This document shows positions 1-5,373 of a stretch of DNA of 5,459 nucleotides, piece by piece. The notes beneath the pieces are model-generated. The model ran no database searches, had not been told where the DNA came from, and saw only the letters and a list, made by a program, of their open reading frames with translations. The stretch's first letter is position 1. Each line of letters begins with the position of its first letter. The position numbers and the translations under genes are program-made. Origin of the DNA: an uncultured Spirochaetia bacterium (lineage in GTDB: Bacteria > Spirochaetota > UBA6919); NCBI GenBank assembly GCA_913053665.1, contig CAJXGR010000229.1:1-5459 (forward strand), in the 5' to 3' direction.

Positions 1-118
1 TAATCAATTTCAATAATTAGAAAAGAATGAAATTGCCCTGATCTTTTAGTAGACATAAGATGGATTATTTTGTATTTTCTTAAGGGGAATTGTGTTTCTT
101 TGTTTTTAATCTTAATTT

Positions 119-586
119 TTAAGTGACTATCTGTTCTTCGCTTTTTTCTGCTAACTTTTTTTGTCTATTTCCGTTAAAACATTCAACTAACCCGCTTAAT
201 TCTTTTGAAACCATTAAATTCTCTTTTGCCACCTGATTGATCGACCCAATTTCGTCAGTTATAGTCTGACTTTTTTCAACCTGATGTCCTATGGCTTCTA
301 TAATACTCCCTGAATTCTGTTGAATATTATTGAGATTTTCATAAATCATCTTATTGTCTTTTTGCTGTTCTATGGTAGTGGCTTTAATTTCCTCTGTCAT
401 GTTAAGGAGAGAGCCTGTAGATTTTATAAGACCTTCTGCTCCTTTGGCCTGTTCTTCCATGGAACTTGAGATTTCTGCCGTGATTTTAGTGGTTTCCTGA
501 ACATCCAACACGATTTTATTAAATCTTTCCAAGGCTTGTCCTTCCAGGCCGGCCGAATGATCGATTTTTTGGATCACATCTTTCAA
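119..586 (-). pseudogene. C-terminal part of the same frameshifted methyl-accepting chemotaxis protein
   Basis: This frame holds the returning helix of the receptor signalling domain: a 155-residue, Lys/Glu/Gln-rich, Ala/Ser-heptad coiled coil without membrane segments (for example ISSSMEEQAKGAEGL and IQQNSGSIIEAI). It is not an independent gene. The nominal start is a TTG at 586 with no Shine-Dalgarno, lying inside the upstream frame, and the frame is closed by a stop at 596-598. Joining Ile435 of the upstream frame to the codon at 583 gives a smooth receptor sequence (KKVTAIIKDVIQKIDHSAG) and a protein of about 589 residues, normal for a transmembrane chemoreceptor. The tail (KKLAEKSEEQIVT) has no CheR-tethering NWETF-type pentapeptide. 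Whether this is real decay, a recent phase-type mutation or a sequence error cannot be told from one sequence. Confidence 0.87.
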
Positions 587-1889
587 TAATAGCCGTTACT
601 TTTTTAGCGCTTTCACCGCTATGCTCAGCTAATTTTCTAATCTCATCAGCGACAACCGCAAAGCCTTTGCCGTAATCTCCAGCGTGAGCCGCTTCTATAG
701 CAGCATTCATGGCTAAAAGGTTTGTCTGTTCTGCAATATTACTAATGAGTCCTGTCATATCGAAGATTTCCGTGGAGGAATCTTTAATATCCTGGCCGGC
801 CTCAACAACCCTTTTCATATAATTCTCTCCTTCCTCTGTCGCCTCCAAGAGATTATGTGTAATCTCAGTTGCCTTTTGTGACACGTTATTAACGGAGCTT
901 ATCGTCCGGGTCATCTCTTCCACTGCACTGGCCGATTCGGTGACTAAGACGGCTTGAGTATTGACCTTGTCAGCCACGGTATCAATAGCAGTTAGAGTTT
1001 TCGTAATCATAGAGACTGTCTCTTGTATTAAGCGATGGAAAGTTTCATAACTTGATTTTTCTATTTCTATGGATTCATTCATCTCTGAAATCACAGACCC
1101 TGTTTTATCTACTGATAGCGAAACAAGTTGTGCTGAATCGGAAATTCGCCTTGAGCTGTGGTTGATTTTCTGGACTATTTGACCAATATTCCCCAGAAAT
1201 TGATTGAGGATTTGGATAAACTTTGTCTCTTCTTGATTTTTCTGGTCATAAGCCTGGATATCAGAAGTCAATCCACTCACATCATCAACGGTGAGGGTTA
1301 TCTGCTCTTTTAAATTAATATAAGTGATAAACTGCTTTCTTAAGATGTTGGCGTAATAAATTAAGATAACGAGTTCTATACTAGCAAGGACACCGTGCAA
1401 GATCACGATATCCACTCCATGGCCATAGTTAAAGACCATGAGAGGCATATCACCTATCTTATAACCCATCTCCTGAAAATAGTTAAACAAGAAATGGTGA
1501 GTCATAATAAAAACAGCGGCAGAAATGGATGGTCGCCAATCTTTATAAATGACTAACACGGCAAACATAATGAAAACATGAAAATGCATCTCGATTCGCC
1601 CTAACTGACACTGGATAAAAGCCACAGAAAAGAGCATGGTTAACATCCCCATGATAATCATAGAAAAAACAGTCCCTCTTATAGTAAGGTAAACTAATGT
1701 CCCAAGAATTGCTGTGGCCGAGCTTATCAGAAGACCCACCTGCCATGTCCCGTAGCCATAGGAAATAACAAAAGTCACAAGGGGTACTTGAGCCCAGAAA
1801 AGAAACATAAGCAATCTATCAATTTTAATACGGTCCTGACGAATTGCTTCATCTATTTTTGCCTGAATAGCTAAAGTCATATTATTCAT
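519..1889 (-). CDS. Methyl-accepting chemotaxis protein, N-terminal part of a frameshifted gene (six-helix membrane sensor plus first half of signalling domain)
   Basis: Chemoreceptor that would sense a signal in or near the membrane and control the CheA/CheW kinase complex. Residues 1-22 look cytoplasmic. Six hydrophobic segments follow at about 25-45, 50-70, 74-95, 103-116, 120-138 and 159-183, carrying a set of histidines (MHFH at 101-104, THH at 130-132, GHG at 157-159, LHG at 165-166). No clear HAMP domain is visible. A long helix follows from about 220. The conserved receptor tip is at 385-423 (IAEQTNLLAMNAAIEA, then AGDYGKGFAVVADEIRKLAE). After Ile435 the frame loses homology and ends 21 residues later; the missing second helix continues in the +1 frame (see 119-586). 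The ATG at 1889 is preceded by AAGAGG seven bases away and overlaps the stop of the SCO1-like gene by 8 bases, so translation is probably coupled. As read, the truncated protein could not form the antiparallel signalling hairpin. The family assignment is certain; the ligand is unknown. Confidence 0.9.
   Translation of the reverse strand: MNNMTLAIQAKIDEAIRQDRIKIDRLLMFLFWAQVPLVTFVISYGYGTWQVGLLISSATAILGTLVYLTIRGTVFSMIIMGMLTMLFSVAFIQCQLGRIEMHFHVFIMFAVLVIYKDWRPSISAAVFIMTHHFLFNYFQEMGYKIGDMPLMVFNYGHGVDIVILHGVLASIELVILIYYANILRKQFITYINLKEQITLTVDDVSGLTSDIQAYDQKNQEETKFIQILNQFLGNIGQIVQKINHSSRRISDSAQLVSLSVDKTGSVISEMNESIEIEKSSYETFHRLIQETVSMITKTLTAIDTVADKVNTQAVLVTESASAVEEMTRTISSVNNVSQKATEITHNLLEATEEGENYMKRVVEAGQDIKDSSTEIFDMTGLISNIAEQTNLLAMNAAIEAAHAGDYGKGFAVVADEIRKLAEHSGESAKKVTAIIERCDPKNRSFGRPGRTSLGKI
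579..590 (-). other. Frameshift junction in the chemoreceptor gene (+1)
   Basis: On the minus strand the bases read ATTATTGAAAGA. The upstream frame reads Ile-Ile-Glu-Arg and then loses receptor homology; dropping one base (the G at 584 or one of the three As at 581-583) gives Ile-Ile-Lys/Glu-Asp-Val-Ile-Gln, which continues the coiled coil. The two frames can only be joined between about 595 and 519, and protein similarity places the shift at this spot. I see no classical programmed +1 signal such as a stop codon or a CUU-UGA type heptamer. Confidence 0.75.
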
Positions 1890-2502
1890 AGTCTAGCCTC
1901 TTTTTAAGATTTAATAGTTTAAAATCATTGAACATTTTTCTTGCATCTGGATAGTTTTGCATATAAATAAGTTTGAGTTTGGATTGTGGTGTAATTAAAT
2001 AAATGAAACTGGTGTGATGGAGATCATAATGATTGTCTTTACTAAAAAGCTCTTTGGCGTAATAAGCATAGTATTTTCTAACAACTTCACGAGTCATTCG
2101 ATGATTCCCGTATAAGGCTATAAAATGATCACCAAAAGATTTAATGTAGGTGTTTAATCTGTCCCGGGTATCCCTTTCTGGATCAATAGAAATAAATAAA
2201 AACTTAACATTATTCCTTTTTATTTGTTTGGATAATTCATAGAGGCAAAACATGGCATTGGAACACGTTGTGTAGCAGTGAGTATATCCAAAGAAAAGAT
2301 AAAGATAATTATTTTTGAAATCATGGAGGGAAATTACTTTGTCTTGCGTGGTCTTTAGATGAAAATTGAAGGCTTCTTGATCATATTTTTTCCCGTAGAA
2401 TGGTGAATTGGACAGTAGGGGCTCAAGAAAAGGTACTAAAAACAAAAAAGCCAATGGACAAAGTAGAAAAAAAATACCCAGAATCTTTTTCCTAAACATC
2501 AT
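1882..2502 (-). CDS. SCO1/SenC family copper-binding protein, membrane-anchored
   Basis: Thioredoxin-fold protein of the SCO1/SenC/PrrC family. Members bind copper and help metallate the CuA site of cytochrome oxidase, or act as periplasmic thiol/redox proteins. From the ATG at 2502 (206 residues), residues 3-25 form an N-terminal hydrophobic anchor with basic residues (RKK) before it; the Cys there is not in a lipobox. The metal site is visible: GYTHCYTTC gives Cys76 and Cys80 (CxxxC), FISIDPERDT follows at about 103-112, and the third ligand is a His in LHHTSFIYLI (His163, possibly His162). The frame also opens upstream at a TTG (2526), but AGGGTGAG lies 4-7 bases before the ATG pair at 2502/2499, so I chose that start. 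The gene ends inside the start of the chemoreceptor gene, so the two are probably co-transcribed and coupled. No cytochrome oxidase gene is in the window, so the copper partner is unknown. Confidence 0.9.
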   Translation of the reverse strand: MMFRKKILGIFFLLCPLAFLFLVPFLEPLLSNSPFYGKKYDQEAFNFHLKTTQDKVISLHDFKNNYLYLFFGYTHCYTTCSNAMFCLYELSKQIKRNNVKFLFISIDPERDTRDRLNTYIKSFGDHFIALYGNHRMTREVVRKYYAYYAKELFSKDNHYDLHHTSFIYLITPQSKLKLIYMQNYPDARKMFNDFKLLNLKKRLDYE

Positions 2503-2513
2503 TGGACTCACCC
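2503..2513 (-). promoter_or_regulatory. Ribosome binding site that sets the SCO1-like start
   Basis: The minus strand reads AGGGTGAGTCC immediately before ATGATG (2502-2497). Spacing is about 4 bases to the first ATG and 7 to the second, which favours these over the upstream TTG at 2526, before which no comparable purine tract is seen. Confidence 0.65.
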
Positions 2514-2526
2514 TAGAGATAAACAA

Positions 2527-2752
2527 CAGGTATTTTAATAATTAATTAAACCTTCTGTTTTACCTAATCTTATTTAAGCTAAAGTATTATTATAAAAATA
2601 CCTATAAAATTGATCAAGAAATACATAAATCAATCCATATAGACTGAACTGATCCCAAAATCTCTTTTTGCTTGCATCGACCAAATGAAACCTTTCTTTT
2701 ATTATACTCAACTAATTATACTAACCATTCATAATTTGTTTGGTCTAATATA
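2527..2752. other. AT-rich part of the divergent intergenic region, no gene seen
   Basis: Apart from the leftward promoter at 2589-2617, this stretch contains no reading frame with a ribosome site. An octamer ATTATACT occurs twice in direct repeat (2701-2708 and 2715-2722, 14-base period) and a third time at 2856-2863. On the minus strand each copy contains TATAAT and on the plus strand TATACT, so they may be -10-like elements, but no good -35 accompanies them and the low GC makes chance likely. Confidence 0.4.
2589..2617 (-). promoter_or_regulatory. Sigma70-type promoter for the SCO1-like/chemoreceptor unit
   Basis: On the minus strand, TTGATC (2617-2612) is followed after exactly 17 bases by TATAAT (2594-2589), a perfect -10 hexamer with a 4/6 -35. 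Transcription would begin near 2582, leaving a leader of about 80 bases before the ATG at 2502. It points correctly at the SCO1-like gene. The surrounding DNA is very AT-rich, which raises the chance of false matches, but the spacing and hexamers are better than anything else in the region. Confidence 0.6.
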
Positions 2753-2804
2753 AGCCTAAAAGGCTACTATGTCACACCTTTCAAGGTGATAGGGTTATTT
2801 AGGT
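2753..2804. promoter_or_regulatory. Nested inverted repeats in the divergent intergenic region, possible operator or RNA hairpins
   Basis: Three pairings occur here. AGCCT/AGGCT (2753-2757 with 2761-2765) is a short hairpin. CACCTT/AAGGTG (2775-2780 with 2783-2788) is flanked by CTAT/ATAG (2767-2770 with 2789-2792), giving a ten-pair dyad with a four-base bulge. GCCTAAA (2754-2760) can alternatively pair with TTTAGGT (2798-2804). No T-run follows on either strand, so it is not a standard terminator. The dyad overlaps the -35 of a possible rightward promoter, so a protein-binding site is plausible. That is inference. Confidence 0.4.
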
Positions 2805-2813
2805 CTTTATAAT
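2786..2813 (+). promoter_or_regulatory. Possible rightward promoter for the SagB-type gene
   Basis: GTGATA (2786-2791) and TATAAT (2808-2813) are separated by 16 bases, a 4/6 -35 with a perfect -10. Transcription from about 2820 would give a leader of roughly 210 bases carrying the structure at 2892-3010. An alternative -10, TATACT at 2858-2863, has no good -35. Confidence 0.4.
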
Positions 2814-2869
2814 TTCGATCTCTTTAGATAATAAATATGTTAATTGATAGGAAAAATTATACTACAAGA

Positions 2870-2923
2870 ATGAGACAAAGTCAAGGAATTATCTTTGGCT
2901 CAATATGGAATCCAGGTTGGTGA
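2870..2923 (+). other. Possible 17-residue leader reading frame with two Trp codons
   Basis: ATG at 2870 opens a short frame, MRQSQGIIFGSIWNPGW, that stops at TGA 2921-2923. Its last codons, including the Trp at 2918-2920, coincide with the left arm of the 10-bp helix of the structured leader, so a translating ribosome would melt that helix. There is no convincing Shine-Dalgarno before it. If transcription used the TATACT at 2858-2863 it would be almost leaderless. Such short frames arise often by chance; coding status is doubtful. Confidence 0.15.
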
Positions 2924-3010
2924 TCTTATATTCAGGCTGAAACGAGCTCCTGAACAGACAAAATGTCTGTTCTACCCCTCCACCAACTTGAAACGCATAA
3001 AGAGCCAAGA
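2892..3010 (+). ncRNA. Candidate structured RNA leader upstream of the SagB-type gene
   Basis: The stretch can fold into a closed, nested structure. The outer stem pairs 2892-2901 with 3002-3010 (TTGGCTC/GAGCCAA plus two pairs beyond one bulged T). Inside it, a 10-bp helix with one G-U joins CAGGTTGGTG (2913-2922) to CACCAACTTG (2981-2990). This helix encloses TTCAGG/CCTGAA (2931-2936 with 2949-2954) and a perfect 9-bp hairpin GAACAGACA/TGTCTGTTC (2952-2960 with 2964-2972, loop AAA); these two share bases 2952-2954 and so partly compete. Unpaired TACCCCTC (2973-2980) contains CCTC, complementary to GAGG of the Shine-Dalgarno at 3018-3021. There is no U-run, so intrinsic termination is unlikely. 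I compared it from memory with TPP, FMN, cobalamin, SAM, glycine, lysine, c-di-GMP, ZTP, fluoride and guanidine riboswitch consensus sequences and recognised none. It could be a cis-regulatory leader, a small RNA or a palindromic intergenic repeat; strand is inferred from the downstream gene. Confidence 0.5.
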
Positions 3011-3017
3011 AATATAT

Positions 3018-3021
3018 GAGG
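3018..3021 (+). promoter_or_regulatory. Ribosome binding site for the TTG-initiated SagB-type gene
   Basis: GAGG lies ten bases before the TTG at 3032, a little farther than ideal and just after the outer stem of the structured leader. No ATG is in frame nearby; the first in-frame ATG (residue 30) would remove the conserved N-terminal segment, so TTG is preferred. The non-optimal start and spacing suggest modest or regulated translation. Confidence 0.5.
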
Positions 3022-3031
3022 TTAAATCCTG

Positions 3032-4672
3032 TTGTCTCAAACAAAGTATCAACAAGTTATAGACTATCATGACGCTACTAAACACCATTTCCATAGACAA
3101 GCCCGTTCATTGGGATATATGGACTGGGCAAACCAGCCTAATCCTTTCAGGTTCTATAAAGAATGTCCCACCACAAGCCTTCCTCTGGCTCATAAAGACC
3201 CTGAAGGGCAATATATTGATCTGTATCGCCGTGATCATAGTCAGGTAAAGGATTTAACCCTGGAATCTTTGGCCGTCTTTTTGGAGCTTTCCATGGGACT
3301 ATCGGCCTGGAAGGGTATTGACACCAACCAGTGGGCACTCAGGATGAATCCATCCAGCGGGAATCTTCATCCGACTGAGGTTTATCTAGTGGTCCCTGAG
3401 CTTATGGGCTTATCAGCAGGACTTTATCATTATAACTCCTTCCTTCACGCGTTAGAAAAGAGGGCTGATCTAAGCAATGAATTAGCCCAACGGATCAAAG
3501 AGGCTATCGGGGAAGGGAGTTTTCTTGTTGCTTTATCCAGTATCTATTGGCGAGAAGCCTGGAAGTATGGCGAGAGAGCCTTTCGTTATTGTAACCATGA
3601 TGTAGGTCACGCATTAGCTTGTTTATCCTTCTCAGCCAATCTTCAAGGATGGAAACTGGGCTATTTAGATGGATTGTCCAATGATAATATGGATCAAATA
3701 CTGGGGTTTGCCGATACTAAATGGGTCCAGCATGAAGAAGAACACTCTGACCTTTTTTGTATCGTCCACAGAAATCAATTATCTCATCCTCTCACAAGTC
3801 TTCCTCATGATCTGGTGAACCAATTATCCCGTCTTTCTTTTCAGGGGAGACCAAACCAATTGAGTCGGGAGCATGCCGATTGGAGCATTATTACAGAGAT
3901 ATCCAAGTCGACACGAAAGGGAGAAGGCTTATCGGATGATTACAAGTTGATGGATAAATCTTTGAGTGAGAAAGCTTTTCCCACGTTGTCAGCCACTGAT
4001 ATCATACGTCAAAGGAGAAGTGCTCAAAGATATGACGGGAAAACCTCTATAACAAAGACTCAATTCTTCCATATACTCGATAAAACCTTGGCAAGAGATC
4101 ATTGTGCCCCCTTTGACCTCCATTTGATTGATCCATCCATCCATTTATTGATCTTTGTCCATCGGGTAGAGGATCTTGAGTCGGGATTATACTTCTTCAT
4201 ACGAAATGATAATGATTTAGAGGAGATTAAAAGGAGTACACGCTCCGGCTTATTATGGGATCGGGTGGATGAGGATTTGCCCTTATATCTGTTGGAAACA
4301 GGGAATATCCAGGAGGTGGCCACTCAAGTCAGTTGTCAGCAGGATATCGCTGGAGATAGTGCCTTTTCCCTGGGGATGATTGCACGATTTGAGGCAAATA
4401 TCAATAAAGAGGCTCACTATTATCGTCTACTCTTTTGGGAGACTGGGATGATCGGTCAGGTTCTTTATCTTGAGGCGGAAGCCCATGGTGTACGAGGTAC
4501 AGGCATTGGCTGTTTTTTTGATGATCCCGTTCATGATATAATTGGCCTTAAAGACCATTCTTATCAGAGTTTGTATCACTTTACCATGGGAGGGGCGATT
4601 GAAGATGACAGGCTGACCACATTGGCTCCTTATGATCATTTAAAAGAACTTAAGAGTATTGATTCTCCATAA
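3032..4672 (+). CDS. Stand-alone tandem SagB/ThcOx-type nitroreductase-fold flavoprotein
   Basis: Cytoplasmic 546-residue protein with two nitroreductase-fold domains, the layout of the long SagB/ThcOx-family dehydrogenases. Residues 10-40 (YHDATKHHFHRQARSLGYMDW) are the N-terminal signature of the stand-alone members. Domain 1 (about 70-250) has the flavin-loop motif RMNPSSGNLHPTEVYLVV (104-121) and REAWKYGERAFRYCNHDVGH (174-193), which includes the Lys178-Tyr179 pair matching, as far as I recall, the catalytic Lys-Tyr of thiazole/oxazole peptide dehydrogenases. Domain 2 (about 320-530) starts with RQRRSAQRYDG (326-336) and contains WETGMIGQVLYLEAEAHGVRGTGIGCFFDD (469-498). Related enzymes use FMN to oxidise azolines to azoles, but those sit beside a YcaO cyclodehydratase and a precursor peptide; neither is seen here, so the substrate is unknown. 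There is no signal peptide or membrane segment. The start is TTG, chosen because it keeps the conserved N-terminus. The gene follows a long structured leader and precedes an unrecognised gene in the same direction. Confidence 0.88.
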   Translation: MSQTKYQQVIDYHDATKHHFHRQARSLGYMDWANQPNPFRFYKECPTTSLPLAHKDPEGQYIDLYRRDHSQVKDLTLESLAVFLELSMGLSAWKGIDTNQWALRMNPSSGNLHPTEVYLVVPELMGLSAGLYHYNSFLHALEKRADLSNELAQRIKEAIGEGSFLVALSSIYWREAWKYGERAFRYCNHDVGHALACLSFSANLQGWKLGYLDGLSNDNMDQILGFADTKWVQHEEEHSDLFCIVHRNQLSHPLTSLPHDLVNQLSRLSFQGRPNQLSREHADWSIITEISKSTRKGEGLSDDYKLMDKSLSEKAFPTLSATDIIRQRRSAQRYDGKTSITKTQFFHILDKTLARDHCAPFDLHLIDPSIHLLIFVHRVEDLESGLYFFIRNDNDLEEIKRSTRSGLLWDRVDEDLPLYLLETGNIQEVATQVSCQQDIAGDSAFSLGMIARFEANINKEAHYYRLLFWETGMIGQVLYLEAEAHGVRGTGIGCFFDDPVHDIIGLKDHSYQSLYHFTMGGAIEDDRLTTLAPYDHLKELKSIDSP

Positions 4673-4814
4673 TTCAGTTGTATTTTGTCTTAAAAAGCGT
4701 TAGATTATTGTAATAGGCGGCAAGGTCCTGACATTGATGATCCTGTGATGACTAAATAATTCAGATAAATGGATTATAAATATATATCCAAACTTATAGA
4801 ACAATTTCTCCCAT

Positions 4815-4821
4815 AAGGTGG
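4815..4821 (+). promoter_or_regulatory. Ribosome binding site of the 159-residue gene
   Basis: AAGGTGG stands six bases before the ATG at 4828. Good match and spacing support this as a genuine translated gene and fix its start. The 155-base gap before the gene (4673-4827) has no T-tailed hairpin that I can see, only AT-rich tracts and an imperfect direct repeat GATGA (4736-4740 and 4747-4751), so read-through from the SagB-type gene is possible. A weak -10-like TATAAA at 4775-4780 lacks a good -35. Confidence 0.65.
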
Positions 4822-4827
4822 TTTAGA

Positions 4828-5307
4828 ATGAACCAATCATCATCCATACATCAGGACATATTAGAGATTTGTCAACAATGTCTATCGATTAAAGACCAAA
4901 TGACATCCAGTGAAGAAGGTATATTCAAATGTTATGTGGGGGGAGGTCGACAATATCACCCTTATGATGAAAAACCTTATACCAGAACGATTTATCTAGG
5001 CAGCGGATCCAGGAGATATGACCAGGTGCCTGAAGATATCATCGACCTGAACGAAGTCTATACATTATACAAGCGTCAAAAGAAGATTACCGATTGGGAG
5101 GAGCACCCCTTCCATCCAAGCTTTGAAGAAGCCGTTCAATATCTGAAGAACGAGAACTATTTCTTAATCCTTGATTTCAGGAATATTATGAATGACCATT
5201 TTGACGTCATTTTCTATGGTGAAAACAAAGCAGAAAGCCAGGAAACAGACGCTCCTCCCGACAAAACCTTACGTTTTATCAAGTTAAATCCCGATAAGTC
5301 CTTATAA
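4828..5307 (+). CDS. Unrecognised 159-residue soluble protein with a CxxC motif
   Basis: I do not recognise a family. The protein has no signal peptide or membrane segment, so it is probably cytoplasmic. Residues 8-25 look like an amphipathic helix carrying a CQQC pair (Cys15, Cys18), with a third Cys at 35. The centre is rich in aromatic and polar residues (CYVGGGRQYHPYDEKPYTRTIYLGSGSR cut at 35-62, then an acidic stretch IIDLNEVYTLYKR at 71-83). HPFHPSFEEAVQYL (93-106) looks like a turn followed by a helix, and NYFLILDFRNI (110-120) and FDVIFYGE (125-132) look like beta-strands. The tail (131-159) is hydrophilic with a PPDK turn and is probably flexible. The strong ribosome site and intact frame support a real gene. 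It lies 155 bases after the SagB-type gene and 66 bases before a lipoprotein gene, all in one direction; a shared operon is possible. It lacks the Cys/Ser/Thr-rich core expected of an azole precursor peptide. Confidence 0.75.
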   Translation: MNQSSSIHQDILEICQQCLSIKDQMTSSEEGIFKCYVGGGRQYHPYDEKPYTRTIYLGSGSRRYDQVPEDIIDLNEVYTLYKRQKKITDWEEHPFHPSFEEAVQYLKNENYFLILDFRNIMNDHFDVIFYGENKAESQETDAPPDKTLRFIKLNPDKSL

Positions 5308-5310
5308 TCC

Positions 5311-5336
5311 ATGACTCTTCTTTGCAAATGGGTCAT
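5311..5336 (+). terminator. Weak stem-loop between the 159-residue gene and the lipoprotein gene
   Basis: ATGACTC (5311-5317) pairs with GGGTCAT (5330-5336) over seven positions including one G-U, with a 12-base loop, followed by CTTT. The stem is weak and the T-run short, so it would be at best a leaky terminator or a processing/stability element. Confidence 0.2.
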
Positions 5337-5373
5337 CTTTCATAAATCAGAAAAGATAAGGAGGAGAAAAACA

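Noticed and set aside
1..118. Terminator or gene after the chemoreceptor stop
   Set aside because: I see only AT-rich sequence without a stable GC stem followed by Ts on the minus strand and no supported reading frame.
565..570. Run of six T/A as the cause of the chemoreceptor frameshift
   Set aside because: Receptor-like sequence (DVIQKIDHSAG) already reads in the second frame before this run is reached, so the shift must lie upstream, near 584.
1543..1746. 67-residue minus-strand frame inside the chemoreceptor gene
   Set aside because: It is an alternate frame of the conserved membrane region and has no recognisable features of its own.
2952..2972. Perfect 9-bp hairpin with AAA loop as an intrinsic terminator
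   Set aside because: It is followed by TACCCCTC on the plus strand and by AGGAGCTC on the minus strand, with no T-run on either, so it does not fit a Rho-independent terminator.
2892..3010. tRNA-like, integron attC-like or hammerhead ribozyme interpretation
   Set aside because: There is no T-loop GGTTCRA signature, no RYYYAAC/GTTRRRY ends and no CTGANGA catalytic core on either strand.
3147..3338. Minus-strand frames inside the SagB-type gene (also 4099-4323 and 4427-4639)
   Set aside because: They lie opposite a clearly coding gene with family motifs, lack ribosome sites and have low-complexity, unrecognisable translations.
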